Source of the DNA: Nanobdellota archaeon
Lineage (GTDB): Archaea; Nanobdellota; Nanobdellia; Woesearchaeales; JAHIVG01
Assembly: GCA_018816705.1 (NCBI GenBank)
Contig: JAHIVG010000025.1
Location: 1 to 41,113 of the forward strand
Direction: 5' to 3'
Length of the DNA stretch: 41,113 bases
A model generated the notes under the pieces. It was not told where the DNA came from and ran no database searches. It worked only from the letters and a program-made list of their open reading frames with translations. Below, one piece after another: positions 15,895 through 24,967 of the stretch (position 1 is the first letter of the stretch; every line of letters begins with the position of its first letter). The translations under genes were made by a program, and so were the position numbers.

Positions 15895-17666
15895 CAAAAC
15901 CACTTCTTTCTCTGCACCTTGCTCCAGTCTATCTTCTTCCTTTTGGCTGACCACTCGCTGAGCAGTATCGAGGAGTTGATCAGCGCCATGTGCGTGTATG
16001 CCTGCGGAAAGTTCCCTAATAAAGCTTTTGTTTTGGTGTCCATGTCCTCAGAAAACAGCCCGAGATGGTTCGCCCGTGCGATTATCCTATCGAATATCCT
16101 CCTGGCCTTCTCGACCTCGCCGATATAATACAGGGCGTCGATTAACCAGAAAGAGCACACCGTGAACGCGCTCTTCGAAATCCCGAAATCATCCCTTACC
16201 TTATACCTCATTACGAGGTCGTCCCTCCTCAGGTTCGTGTATATCGCCTTGATGGTGTCAATGAGCCGGGGGTCATTCTTCTCAAGGAACTCATGATATG
16301 TCATCAGCAGCAATGACGCATCGAGATATCTGCTGCCGTAATGCATCGTGAACGCATTCCTTGCCTTGCTCCACCCGTTCCTCAGTAAGTCCTCCCGTAT
16401 CTCTTCCCGCAGCCCGGTCCATTCGCCTATTGACTCGTCCTTGCCGAAATGCTGCGCAATCTTTATCGCCCTGTCCACCCCGATATAGCACATCAGCTTC
16501 GAATATGTGAAGTGCTCCAGCTTTTCCCTGAACTCCCAGATGCCATTGTCCTTGCTGTCCCAGTTGAACTTGATCTGGTTGACCGCATACTTGAGGATCC
16601 CCCAGTATCTGCTCCTTACCACCCTTTCATACTCATAGTAGACGAAATAGAGGTAGAAGATGTCGATTATCGAACCGTAGATGTCGTGCTGTCTCTGCCT
16701 ATTGGCTGCATTCCCTATCCTCACAGGCCTCGATCCCTTGAAGCCGGAAAGATGAGAAAGCATTTTCTCTTCCAGCCTTGTCTCACCGCGGATACCATAC
16801 ATCACCTGTATGTGGTCGTCCCTCAGCGCCACCTTTATGATGAATTCCATCAGCTTCTTCGCCTCGTAGTCCCGGCCGATCTTCTTAAACGCATCAGCAC
16901 AGAATGCCGCATCCCTCACCCAGCAATACCTGTAGTCATAGTTCCTGACATTGCCCACCTCTTCAGGCAATGATGTCGTCGGCGCAGCTATTATCGCGCC
17001 TGTTTCGCTGAAGGTCAGCAGCTTGAGTGTTATTGCGGACCGGATGATGATCTCCTTGTTGGTTTCCGGAAGAACAAGTGTCTCGACCCATCTCCTCCAA
17101 TAGTTCCTGGTTGAGGCGAGGAGGCCTTTGCACTTCTTCATGGTAAGCGCATTGGGATTTCCCATGGCAAAATAGAAGGAATGGTCGAGCATGAAAAGGC
17201 CGCTTTTCATAATGGTTTCTATATTCAGGTTGGATTCCAGCTTGAATTGTTCCGTTCCACCTTCAGGTGTGTTCCGCGCATAATCCGGCCTCGGATCGTA
17301 CTTCACTCTCAACCTCGGCTGTCCCCTTATGGGCTGGATTATCCGCACAAGATAGTTGTTAGTTATCAGCCTCGAGAATTTGCCTGCGATCAGTCTCTTG
17401 TAGCGCGGGAAGAAGTCTATGACCTTAAAGGCATGGTTTCTTGATTGGAAGACAGTCTCCAGGATGGCTGTTTTTTCGATGTATTGCTGGCTTACAGAAT
17501 ATTTTCCCGTGGGCCTTATCGAGAGGCTGCCGCCCTTCCTCCTATCGAGTATCCGTCCGAAGATACTCGGGCTGCTGAAGTCTGGATAGCACATCCAGTC
17601 TATGGATGCGTCTTTGCCTATGAGCGCGCAGGTCCTGCAGTTGCCTATTAGTCCGTAGTCCATCAT
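15894..17666 (-). CDS. GH15 glycoside hydrolase (trehalase/glucoamylase-like)
   Basis: 590 aa, a normal length for archaeal GH15 proteins. It starts with the family signature MDYGLIGNCRTCALIGKDASIDWMCYPDFSSPSIFGRILD. The catalytic acid region is GIWEFREKLEHFTYSKLMCYIGVDRA and the catalytic base region is GLFSEDMDTKTKALLGNFPQAYTHMALI. The block NYDYRYCWVRDAAF is also typical. GH15 enzymes invert alpha-glucosidic bonds, and archaeal members include both glucoamylases and trehalases. Coupling to a TreT-like synthase favours trehalase. Its first ATG overlaps the stop of the upstream GT4-HAD gene, and its own stop overlaps the start of the TreT-like gene. Confidence 0.92.
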   Translation of the reverse strand: MMDYGLIGNCRTCALIGKDASIDWMCYPDFSSPSIFGRILDRRKGGSLSIRPTGKYSVSQQYIEKTAILETVFQSRNHAFKVIDFFPRYKRLIAGKFSRLITNNYLVRIIQPIRGQPRLRVKYDPRPDYARNTPEGGTEQFKLESNLNIETIMKSGLFMLDHSFYFAMGNPNALTMKKCKGLLASTRNYWRRWVETLVLPETNKEIIIRSAITLKLLTFSETGAIIAAPTTSLPEEVGNVRNYDYRYCWVRDAAFCADAFKKIGRDYEAKKLMEFIIKVALRDDHIQVMYGIRGETRLEEKMLSHLSGFKGSRPVRIGNAANRQRQHDIYGSIIDIFYLYFVYYEYERVVRSRYWGILKYAVNQIKFNWDSKDNGIWEFREKLEHFTYSKLMCYIGVDRAIKIAQHFGKDESIGEWTGLREEIREDLLRNGWSKARNAFTMHYGSRYLDASLLLMTYHEFLEKNDPRLIDTIKAIYTNLRRDDLVMRYKVRDDFGISKSAFTVCSFWLIDALYYIGEVEKARRIFDRIIARANHLGLFSEDMDTKTKALLGNFPQAYTHMALINSSILLSEWSAKRKKIDWSKVQRKKWF

Positions 17667-19609
17667 TTCCTCAGCAGCTTCTCCACGAGCTCGATCACCC
17701 CTCTTGATGAGGGGTTCTCTGTTGTCTCATCAGCGATGATCTTGAGCTTGGGGTGTGCGTTCGCTACAGCCACCTTGTATCCTGGTATCCTGAAGAGGTC
17801 CAGGTCGTTCTCGGCGTCGCCCACGACGATTATCTTGTCGCTGTCGATTCCAAAATAGTCTAGCACGACCTTGACGCTCCTGCCCTTGTCCACAAATTTT
17901 GGAAGTATCATCATCACATCTACGTTTCTGACATAGTTGAGGTTCTTGCTGAGCTTCGCCAGCAGCGGCCTGGCCTTCTCGAATGTGTCCAAGGAAAGGC
18001 TGATGACCACTTCGCCGTACTGTCCGGCTATCCTCTTTTCTTCAAGCGTCTTCCTGGCCTTGTCCATGAAAACCGAGTTTATGATGATGGTCTTCTTCGA
18101 GTTGGGAAAGTATACCACTGCGCCGTTCTCGCATACGATGGCGTCCCATATCCTATGCGACCTCGCCAGCCGTTTCACAAATTCGAATGGCCTTCCGGTT
18201 GCGAGGATGTGCATGGTCTTCAGCTTCTTGAGCTCTTTCATGACATTCCTGCTCAAGACTCCCGGCCTGTCGGTGATTGTCCTGTCGAAGTCTGTCACCA
18301 GTGCGTTGACGTCATCAGCGTCCATCTTCTCGAGGCACCTGCCTTCATCCTTCTCGCGCATGAGGCTGTTGAACAGGTGGATGTACTTGTCCACGCCGAT
18401 GTCGAGCTTGAAGCTCTCCTCCACCAGCTCGAGGCTGCGCTTGCCGAACCTCCTGCGCAGCTTCTCGTCCTTGAGCAGCCTGATGATGCTGTCTGATGTC
18501 GCCTTTATGTCGCCGCGCTCGACGATGAAGCCGTTTTGTTTGTCCTGCACCTGGAGAGGTATGCCGCCGACGTTCGTGCCGATTATCGGCCTGCCGCAGC
18601 TCATCCCTTCTGTTACCGAGAGGCCGAAGCCCTCGTTCTGCGAGCATAAGGCTATGGCATCGACAGCATTATAGAGCTCTGGCAGCTTGGTATAATCGAT
18701 GTTGCCCGTGAAGATTATGTCTTCCTTGAGGCCCGACTTGGCAATCATCGCCATTACCCTGTCCTGGTAGACCTGCCTGTCCTTCGAGAGCTTGTTGCTC
18801 ATGGACTGGCCGCCGACGAAGACCAGCTTCGCCCCCGCAACCGCTCTCATCACCGCAGACCATGCCTTTATGAGCTGCTCGTGCCCGCTTTTCGGGTCTA
18901 TGCGCTGGACGCTCATGACCGTCTTGCTGCCGACTGGTATCTTGTACCTCTTCAGCACCGCCTCCCTGTCGACATCCATTTTTTTAAAGATGTTCGTGTT
19001 GCATATAGGGTGTATGAGCTCGCACTTCTCCCTCTTTATGCCCATCCTTATCGCTGCCTCTATGTATTCGGGCGATGAGAACACTACCTTGTCGTACATG
19101 TTGAGGTGCTTGACCAGGTATTTCTTCAGGGGCGTGGACATCGACTTGGCGAGGGGTATGTGCCATGTCAGGACCAGTGGGGTGCCCCTTGGCACATACT
19201 TGTATAGGTAGAGAAGCTGGAAGTCGTGGATGTTTATGACGTCTGCCGGGTCCTTGTTTAGCAACTCTCTTACCTCTTGGCCGAATGCCTCGTTTATCTG
19301 GACGTAGTCGTCATATCCTTCCATCTCGATGGGCGTCCTGCTGAAGCCGCCGAGGCCGTGGCTCTCCTTGTATATGGCCTCCTTGAACTTGGCGTATCCC
19401 TTGAGCATCTTCCTGTCCAGGGGCTCCCTCGGCACTCTTATTATGTCAATCTTCTCTATCACTTCATTGCTCGGTGCATGAGACGGCCTGAGGTGCAGCT
19501 CGATGACCTCGTTGCCCCTGGCTTTGAGCTCTTTCGCCAGGTTCAGCAGGTATGTCGACACGCCGCCGATGTGCGGATAAAAGGATTGGCTCGCGAAATA
19601 GATCTTCAT
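17663..19609 (-). CDS. GT4 glycosyltransferase fused to a HAD-IIB phosphatase
   Basis: 648 aa from ATG 19609. Residues about 1-420 are a GT-B glycosyltransferase (IYFASQSFYPHIGGVSTYLLNLAKEL at the start; SQNEGFGLSVTEGMSCGRPIIGTNVGGIPLQ in the donor domain). Residues about 430-648 are a complete HAD phosphatase of the Cof/sucrose-phosphate phosphatase type: VTDFDRTITD (motif I), ILATGRPFEF (motif II), the K in KFVDKGRSVKVVL (motif III) and VVGDAENDLDLF (motif IV). This resembles a synthase and phosphatase joined to make a free disaccharide or glycosyl compound from a sugar phosphate. The start is chosen over a GTG four codons earlier because a GGTG site precedes it. First gene of the operon. 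Confidence 0.88.
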   Translation of the reverse strand: MKIYFASQSFYPHIGGVSTYLLNLAKELKARGNEVIELHLRPSHAPSNEVIEKIDIIRVPREPLDRKMLKGYAKFKEAIYKESHGLGGFSRTPIEMEGYDDYVQINEAFGQEVRELLNKDPADVINIHDFQLLYLYKYVPRGTPLVLTWHIPLAKSMSTPLKKYLVKHLNMYDKVVFSSPEYIEAAIRMGIKREKCELIHPICNTNIFKKMDVDREAVLKRYKIPVGSKTVMSVQRIDPKSGHEQLIKAWSAVMRAVAGAKLVFVGGQSMSNKLSKDRQVYQDRVMAMIAKSGLKEDIIFTGNIDYTKLPELYNAVDAIALCSQNEGFGLSVTEGMSCGRPIIGTNVGGIPLQVQDKQNGFIVERGDIKATSDSIIRLLKDEKLRRRFGKRSLELVEESFKLDIGVDKYIHLFNSLMREKDEGRCLEKMDADDVNALVTDFDRTITDRPGVLSRNVMKELKKLKTMHILATGRPFEFVKRLARSHRIWDAIVCENGAVVYFPNSKKTIIINSVFMDKARKTLEEKRIAGQYGEVVISLSLDTFEKARPLLAKLSKNLNYVRNVDVMMILPKFVDKGRSVKVVLDYFGIDSDKIIVVGDAENDLDLFRIPGYKVAVANAHPKLKIIADETTENPSSRGVIELVEKLLRK

Positions 19610-19679
19610 GGATGGATACACCTTATTGGTGACATATCTGATTGTATAAATTGATGATACTTATGTGTTTTGGAAAATA

Positions 19680-20618
19680 TCATTGAGAGTGTTCAAGCTC
19701 GTCATCGATGATTTTTATGAATGTCTTTGCGGGCTTCGGCCCCACTATCTTCTGGCCGTTCACGAAGAATGTGGGCGTTCCCGGTATGCCGGCGTTTATG
19801 CCCATCAGGGTGTCGCCTTCGACCTCTGACTTGTACTTCTCGCTCCGCATGCATGCTTCGAATTGCTGGACGTCAAGGCCGATATCGGATGCCAGCCTGA
19901 CCAATGTGACAGCGTTGAGTTCCTCCTGGTTCTCGAACAGCTTGTCATGGTACTCAAAGTATCTTCCCTGTTCCTGTGCGCAGTCTGCTGCCAATGAGCT
20001 CTCATAGCTCAGCTCATGGCTCGGCAGGAAGAAGGTCTTGAACTGGAAATTTACCCTGCCATTGTAATGCTCTATCACTTCTTTGACAATCGGTTCTGCA
20101 ATCTTGGTGTATTTGCAGCTGTAGCATCCGAACCATATGACTGTCAGTTCCGCACCCTCTGGACCGATTATCGGGTCATCGTCCTTGAGTATGGGCAATG
20201 TGATGTTCTTACCTTCATGCGTGTCGATCTCAAGGTCTTCGCACTCAGATATCCCGCTGTGCTCCCCTGTGGGGTCAAATATGCATATCCCTGTCGATCC
20301 CGGGCCGTTGCAGTTGCCGTACTGGATGTAGTTGTATAACCCTACAGAGCCTGTGAAGAAGCTCCAGATGAAGAGTATCAGTATGACCCAAGATATAATC
20401 TTGTAGTGCTTGTAGAAGAATCCCCCCAGGCTTGGGGAGAACTTGAACACCTTTCCGGTCAGGCTCGCTTTTATCTTCTGGTCCAGGCCTGTGTCGCATT
20501 TCTTCAGCTGGACAGTCCTGAACAGGCAGTCCAATGCGTCCAGTGTCAGCCGCCTGTACTTGACGCTGAAAATAGCTAAGACAGCGAACACCGGCAGCGC
20601 GAGCATGCATAGTACCAT
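19680..20618 (-). CDS. Membrane-anchored DsbA-like thioredoxin-fold protein
   Basis: 312 aa. An N-terminal hydrophobic segment (about 1-18) and a second around 73-93 (IISWVILILFIWSFFTGSVGLY) anchor a large extracytoplasmic domain. That domain has the DsbA-type active site in WFGCYSCKYT (CxxC = C-Y-S-C) and the cis-proline loop GIPGTPTFFVNGQKI. Such proteins make or isomerise disulfides in exported proteins. Extra cysteines (NCNGPGSTGIC, SECEDLE) lie just after the second membrane segment. The promoter is the TATA box GTTTATAAAC (20643-20652), about 25 nt upstream of the ATG. Monocistronic. Confidence 0.85.
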   Translation of the reverse strand: MVLCMLALPVFAVLAIFSVKYRRLTLDALDCLFRTVQLKKCDTGLDQKIKASLTGKVFKFSPSLGGFFYKHYKIISWVILILFIWSFFTGSVGLYNYIQYGNCNGPGSTGICIFDPTGEHSGISECEDLEIDTHEGKNITLPILKDDDPIIGPEGAELTVIWFGCYSCKYTKIAEPIVKEVIEHYNGRVNFQFKTFFLPSHELSYESSLAADCAQEQGRYFEYHDKLFENQEELNAVTLVRLASDIGLDVQQFEACMRSEKYKSEVEGDTLMGINAGIPGTPTFFVNGQKIVGPKPAKTFIKIIDDELEHSQ

Positions 20619-20745
20619 TGTCTCTCAAAGAACCCTATAGAAGTTTATAAACGTTGCTTTTTGTTCGAACTGAGTTGAAACAATAATTATTTTCAATATT
20701 GTAAATAAATCAGATTTATATACTATGACGGATTCCCCCTTTCAC

Positions 20746-21429
20746 ATGCCAGACAGACAAGGCAATATCGATGCCTTAGTAAGCCGGGGCTTTGAGGTAT
20801 GCCCATGGGAGGTGCTCCATTACGAGGTCGCCGGCAGCACACAGATAGCCAAGGACAGCTTCAACTTCTATGTCGGCGACGATTACGTGGTGGGTGAGTA
20901 CCATTTCTACCAGGGCTGGAGAGACCTCCGGCTGATAGAGGACGATTTCATTGTATTGATGCTCGAGAATGGCTTCGGGTTCCGAAGGATAGACGCTGAC
21001 AGCGAGCTGGAATATATCCAGTATATCATGAAGTTCAAGGGAACTGATGCCAAAGCCATCTTCGATGACCTGGTGAGGCTCGAGGGAGTGGTCAAGCACG
21101 CATATGATTCCATCCAACCCAATGAGGAGCACGCGAAATACAACACAGACCTCGTCGGAAATCGGTTTGTGGGTGCAATAATGGGCGTGCTCCAGCCCGT
21201 ACCAGAGATGGGCATGGCCGAGGAGACCTACGCTGCCAGGGATGCTGCTGCCAAGCAGGAGATGGTCGCCCAGATGGGCAACCTCATGGCTGCAGTGAAA
21301 GAAGGGGAGAAGGTGAAGTACGGCACCATCATCGACAGGATAAAGTTCTTGGGCATCAAGCTCCACTACGACCCGGGCAAGGCCATCGGCAACATAATTT
21401 CAGGTGCAAGCAACGACTCTACTCATTAG
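20746..21429 (+). CDS. Hypothetical protein
   Basis: 227 aa from ATG 20746, not recognised. Soluble and acidic, with aromatic-rich beta-like segments in the first half (FNFYVGDDYVVGEYHFYQGW) and a helical, Ala-rich second half. An ATG at 20725 opens the same frame, but the only TATA box (TTTATATA, 20715-20722) abuts it. The expected transcript start near 20744 fits a leaderless start at 20746 instead. A small zinc-ribbon-like gene follows after 7 nt, probably in the same operon. No function is proposed. Confidence 0.6.
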   Translation: MPDRQGNIDALVSRGFEVCPWEVLHYEVAGSTQIAKDSFNFYVGDDYVVGEYHFYQGWRDLRLIEDDFIVLMLENGFGFRRIDADSELEYIQYIMKFKGTDAKAIFDDLVRLEGVVKHAYDSIQPNEEHAKYNTDLVGNRFVGAIMGVLQPVPEMGMAEETYAARDAAAKQEMVAQMGNLMAAVKEGEKVKYGTIIDRIKFLGIKLHYDPGKAIGNIISGASNDSTH

Positions 21430-21436
21430 ATGTTCC

Positions 21437-21781
21437 ATGAAAGAATACGAATGCATAGTCTGCGGAAAGGGCACTGATCATGATCTTGCCTTCGGCATGA
21501 TGTCCATGATAATCGGGACTGTGGGCGGCTTCTGCCCCACGCATATAGACGACTCAGAGGAGTTGGTCAAGGCTTACTGATCATTCCTTGAGCAGCACCC
21601 AAAATACAAAGACGACAGCGCCGTCTTCCCGCAGATATCCAGGGAGATGACTCCTAACGAGCTCGCCGAAGAGAGGCAGAACGCATATTTTGAGCGGACC
21701 CGCGAAGACATAACGACTCGTATCCATGACTGGGAACTCACCCGACGGGTGGCTGAAGCATTGGCTAAAGAAAATTCTTGA
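21437..21781 (+). pseudogene. Small CxxC protein gene interrupted by an in-frame TGA
   Basis: ATG 21437 gives 47 codons (MKEYECIVCGKGTDHDLAFG onward) to TGA 21578-21580. The same frame then continues 66 sense codons, well composed for this genome (SFLEQHPKYKDD onward), to TGA at 21779. The joined product would be 114 residues with C-x2-C at C6/C9 and a later Cys at C33, like a small zinc-binding protein. The interrupted position reads KAY-stop-SFLEQ, where a Trp (TGG) would fit with one base change. It is either a decayed gene, a sequence error, or a 47-aa protein with a lost tail. Other genes here use TGA as a normal stop, so a changed code is unlikely. Confidence 0.6.
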
Positions 21782-21786
21782 AAGAT

Positions 21787-22899
21787 TTAAGCGTCCTTAT
21801 ATCCCAGACACCCTCCCTGGCATGAGAGGTCAACCCTTCTCTCGCATGGCCCGCACTCATGGAAAGAGGGTTTCATGGCCACACCGTATATCCTTTCTTT
21901 CATGCGCTGTATCGCAACTTTCAATCCTTCGCCTGTCCGGACATCTTTGGCATCAATCATGTGCTTTGCCGGGGGGCATAATGTGATGCCTCGGTCCGAA
22001 TAGACCACGAACTCCATCCTGCATGTCGATGTCAACCCTCCTTTTTCTTTGTATTCGTCCCACACCCCATCACCGAAAGTGCAGGGGAACAGGGGCCTCT
22101 CTGCATACATGGGGGAATCAGGATATCTTTCCTTGAATTCGTCGATGAATACCAAGAGGTTCGGGACTGTCTCCTTCATCGTGCCCGGATTGAAATATTT
22201 TATATCCTTAGCACCCCGCACTCTTGAACTGAATGAATATTTGAGCATGACGTCTGGCCGATATCTCTCATCAATCCCATCAAAGAAATTGAAAACCAGG
22301 TCTTGGCCTGACAATCCCTCATCAGAAAAATTCATTCGCATGTGTATCTCCTTTCCGTCATTGAGCAACTGATTTACGGAGTCCATGAATTGTGCGAAGT
22401 AAGCTTCATGCCTATCAACGTCTTTCCCATGATCCATGTGCAATACTATGTATTTGACAGAAGGGTGGAACAAGGCACGAAGATCTTTCCCAGATGTATA
22501 GACCAGCAGCTCCAACCCTGATTCAGACGCCTTGTCGACGATTGATTCGAATCCGGAATGTTCGGTCGGCTCTGAGCCGATGAGAAAGGCCCTCTTGATC
22601 CCGGCATCCTCAAGTATCGAGAACCACCTCTGGAGTTCGTCTACTCTCATCTCAAGCCGCCTGCCGGGAAATTCTTTCAAGGCTTCGGCAAGCCGTCTGT
22701 TGTCCATTCCTTCATATCTGCTCATTTCAGATTGGCCGACCATTCGACTCAAGATGTCGAATGCCGTAGCCCGCTCATAGCAGTAATCACAGCCCTGGTT
22801 GCACGGCCCTTCCTTTATCTGGAATCCGATCCATTCATCCTCCCCCAACAACGGTCCTTCTTTCACAAAGAAGGGGTAATCAAGGATGATTTTTAACAT
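21787..22899 (-). CDS. Radical SAM/SPASM-domain protein
   Basis: 370 aa from ATG 22899. The radical SAM cluster motif is C-x3-C-x2-C in CNQGCDYCYE (about 33-42), and GSEPTEH follows in the SAM-binding region. The C-terminal part has a set of cysteines (STCRMEFVVYSDRGITLCPPAKH, then CGPCERRVDLSCQGGC) that matches a SPASM-type auxiliary Fe-S cluster domain. SPASM proteins often modify peptides or proteins, and no precursor peptide is evident beside it. The start fits the shared TATA element at 22922-22928. The substrate is unknown. Confidence 0.85.
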   Translation of the reverse strand: MLKIILDYPFFVKEGPLLGEDEWIGFQIKEGPCNQGCDYCYERATAFDILSRMVGQSEMSRYEGMDNRRLAEALKEFPGRRLEMRVDELQRWFSILEDAGIKRAFLIGSEPTEHSGFESIVDKASESGLELLVYTSGKDLRALFHPSVKYIVLHMDHGKDVDRHEAYFAQFMDSVNQLLNDGKEIHMRMNFSDEGLSGQDLVFNFFDGIDERYRPDVMLKYSFSSRVRGAKDIKYFNPGTMKETVPNLLVFIDEFKERYPDSPMYAERPLFPCTFGDGVWDEYKEKGGLTSTCRMEFVVYSDRGITLCPPAKHMIDAKDVRTGEGLKVAIQRMKERIYGVAMKPSFHECGPCERRVDLSCQGGCLGYKDA

Positions 22900-22921
22900 T
22901 TGCCATCTCCAATCAAAACCC

Positions 22922-22928
22922 TTAAATA
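22922..22928. promoter_or_regulatory. Shared bidirectional TATA box (radical SAM gene and cysS)
   Basis: TTAAATA lies 22 nt from each of the divergent start codons (22899 minus, 22951 plus) in a 51-bp gap with no second TATA-like element. It is arranged just as at 1264-1273. Confidence 0.55.
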
Positions 22929-22950
22929 CCACAAATCAGCCCTTTCATCC

Positions 22951-24336
22951 ATGCTAAAGCTCTACAACACGCTCTCAAGGAAGAAAGAGGTCTTCAAGCC
23001 CATCCGCGCAGGCAAGGTCTCCATGTATTCCTGCGGCCCGACCGTATACAACGTGCCGCACATCGGCAACTGGCGCAGCTTCATCTTCTCAGACATCCTG
23101 AAGCGCTACCTGATCTTCAGCGGCTACAAAGTCACCCATGTCATGAACCTCACCGACGTGGACGACAAGACCATCAAGGGCGCGAGGCAGGAAGGCATCG
23201 CCCTGAAGGAGTTCACCGAGCGCTACGAGAAGCTCTTCTTCGACGACCTGAAGCAGCTCAATATCCTGCCGGCAGACCGTTTCCCCCGGGCGACCGAGTT
23301 CATCGGGGAGATGCAGCAGCTCATCAACAAACTCATGAAAAAGGGCTATGCCTACCAGGCTGACGACGGCTCCACATATTTCTCCATCAGCAGGTTCAAG
23401 GACTATGGGAAGCTGGCAAACCTGAAAGTGAAAGACCTGAAAGCAGGTGCCCGTGTATCCCAGGACGAGTACGAGAAGCGCAGCGCGAGAGACTTCGCTC
23501 TCTGGAAGGCTCACACCGAAGACGACGGGGATGTATTCTGGGACAGCCCGTTCGGAAAAGGCAGGCCAGGATGGCACATGGAGTGCAGCGCTATGAGCCT
23601 GAAGCTGTTAGGACAGGTTGACATCCATACGGGCGGCGTTGACCTGGTCTTCCCGCACCACCAGAACGAGATCGCGCAGAGCGAGGCAGCGACCGGAAGA
23701 AAGTTCGTCAATTATTGGGTGCACTGCGAACACCTTATCGTTGAGGGCAAGAAGATGTCCAAGAGCCTGGGCAACTTCCTCACCCTTGAGGATGCCATCG
23801 ACAAGGGCTACCCTGCCAAGGCAGTAAGATTCCTCCTGATGGCGACCCATTACAGGCAGCAGCTCAACTTCACCTTCAATGGCCTCGACTATGCCAAGAA
23901 CACCCTCGAGAGATTGGAAGACTTCATGCGCAGGACGAAGGAAGGAGCAGGAGCCGGCCAGGCCACAGCAGGCATCTTATCGGTCATCGGCCGGGCAGAA
24001 GATAGGTTTAGGAAGGTCATGGATGACGACCTGAACATGAGCGAGGCCCTCGCAGTGATGCATGAGTTCACGAACAAGATCAACAGCTCTGAGCTCACTC
24101 CTGCCGACAATCAGGCTGTGCTGGAGTTCATGGAGAAGATTGACTCTGTCCTCGGGATCCTCGACGTCGAAGAGCAGACCCTGCCCAAGGAACTGTTGAA
24201 CCTGATCAAGGAGCGGGAAGAGGCACGGAAGCAGAAAGACTTCAAGAAGGCAGATGTCTTAAGAGAAAGATTGAAGAAAAAAGGCGTCCTGCTCGACGAC
24301 ACCAAGCAGGGCACGAGATGGAAGATCAGCCTCTAA
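22951..24336 (+). CDS. cysS: Cysteinyl-tRNA synthetase
   Basis: 461-aa class I synthetase. It begins [17 protein letters not shown] and has [15 protein letters not shown] with the HIGH-type motif at 37-40, zinc ligands in the C-S-A block (WHMECSAMS) with [18 protein letters not shown], and KKMSKSLGN with KMSKS at 268-272. The C-terminal helical domain is complete and ends in the RWKISL-type tail. A 17-codon upstream extension is rejected, since the TATA box is 22 nt before ATG 22951. The 3' end overlaps the convergent hypothetical gene by 11 bp. Confidence 0.96.
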   Translation: MLKLYNTLSRKKEVFKPIRAGKVSMYSCGPTVYNVPHIGNWRSFIFSDILKRYLIFSGYKVTHVMNLTDVDDKTIKGARQEGIALKEFTERYEKLFFDDLKQLNILPADRFPRATEFIGEMQQLINKLMKKGYAYQADDGSTYFSISRFKDYGKLANLKVKDLKAGARVSQDEYEKRSARDFALWKAHTEDDGDVFWDSPFGKGRPGWHMECSAMSLKLLGQVDIHTGGVDLVFPHHQNEIAQSEAATGRKFVNYWVHCEHLIVEGKKMSKSLGNFLTLEDAIDKGYPAKAVRFLLMATHYRQQLNFTFNGLDYAKNTLERLEDFMRRTKEGAGAGQATAGILSVIGRAEDRFRKVMDDDLNMSEALAVMHEFTNKINSSELTPADNQAVLEFMEKIDSVLGILDVEEQTLPKELLNLIKEREEARKQKDFKKADVLRERLKKKGVLLDDTKQGTRWKISL

Positions 24337-24931
24337 GCTCTTTCGTATCTGCGGGGTCCATCCTGTAGCCTTCGAATAACAATGGATTCCACTTCTCAAG
24401 CGCTACAGCAAGCCTCATGGCGTCTTCAGGATCGTCCTCAGGGCTTTGCTCTAGAATGTCCATCTCATCATCGGCCTGACTCCGACTTTCTAGGTGAGCG
24501 TAATGGTCCACAAGATCCTCCGCACGTTCCTCGCATATGCCTGCTCCTGGGAGATGCGGCTTATAAAAACTCCCGGCAATTTTATCGATATCGGTGTTGC
24601 CAGCCCTGATTTCGTTAAGCATCAGTAAGGCTTCTTTCGGTCTTAATAGCGCAGCAAGATCGATTGCGGCATCTGTGGTTACTGGACCGGCGCTGCTGTG
24701 CAGTTTTGTTAGCTCCATCGCGAACCTCACCTGCCAGAGCTCGAAATTGGCTATCCTGACATAAAGCCCCTCAGGATTCCTTGACCCCTGTTCAAAGTCA
24801 TCAAGCCTTTGGTCAGTGACGCCAAGCATCTCATAGAGCGGTTGATTCTTATCCACACTCTGAGGCATGCCTAATAGTCTTACTCCGATATGAGTCTCAT
24901 AACCCATTCCTGCAGTTGCATCAGTTCCCAT
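24326..24931 (-). CDS. Hypothetical protein
   Basis: 201 aa from ATG 24931, not recognised. Acidic, helical, with a very acidic C-terminal region (DDEMDILEQSPEDDPEDA). No membrane segment. Start 24931 is chosen over ATG 24946 because a GAGGGTGA ribosome-binding site lies about 6 nt before it. A palindrome (24955-24967) and a TATA-like element (about 24985-24994) lie upstream, so the gene may be regulated on its own. Confidence 0.6.
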   Translation of the reverse strand: MGTDATAGMGYETHIGVRLLGMPQSVDKNQPLYEMLGVTDQRLDDFEQGSRNPEGLYVRIANFELWQVRFAMELTKLHSSAGPVTTDAAIDLAALLRPKEALLMLNEIRAGNTDIDKIAGSFYKPHLPGAGICEERAEDLVDHYAHLESRSQADDEMDILEQSPEDDPEDAMRLAVALEKWNPLLFEGYRMDPADTKELRG

Positions 24932-24954
24932 ATTATTCACCCTCATTATCCCTT

Positions 24955-24967
24955 ACTATTTAATAGT
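24955..24967. promoter_or_regulatory. 13-bp inverted repeat near the promoter of the 24326-24931 gene
   Basis: ACTATTTAATAGT has perfect 6-bp arms around one base and lies between the TATA-like element (about 24985-24994, minus strand) and the start codon. It is a candidate operator. The AT-rich composition makes chance occurrence possible. Confidence 0.35.

Noticed and set aside
21578-21580. TGA read as selenocysteine
   Set aside because: The position is not next to a redox Cys motif, no SECIS-like hairpin was found after the gene, and no selenocysteine machinery is present here. A Trp codon change is simpler.
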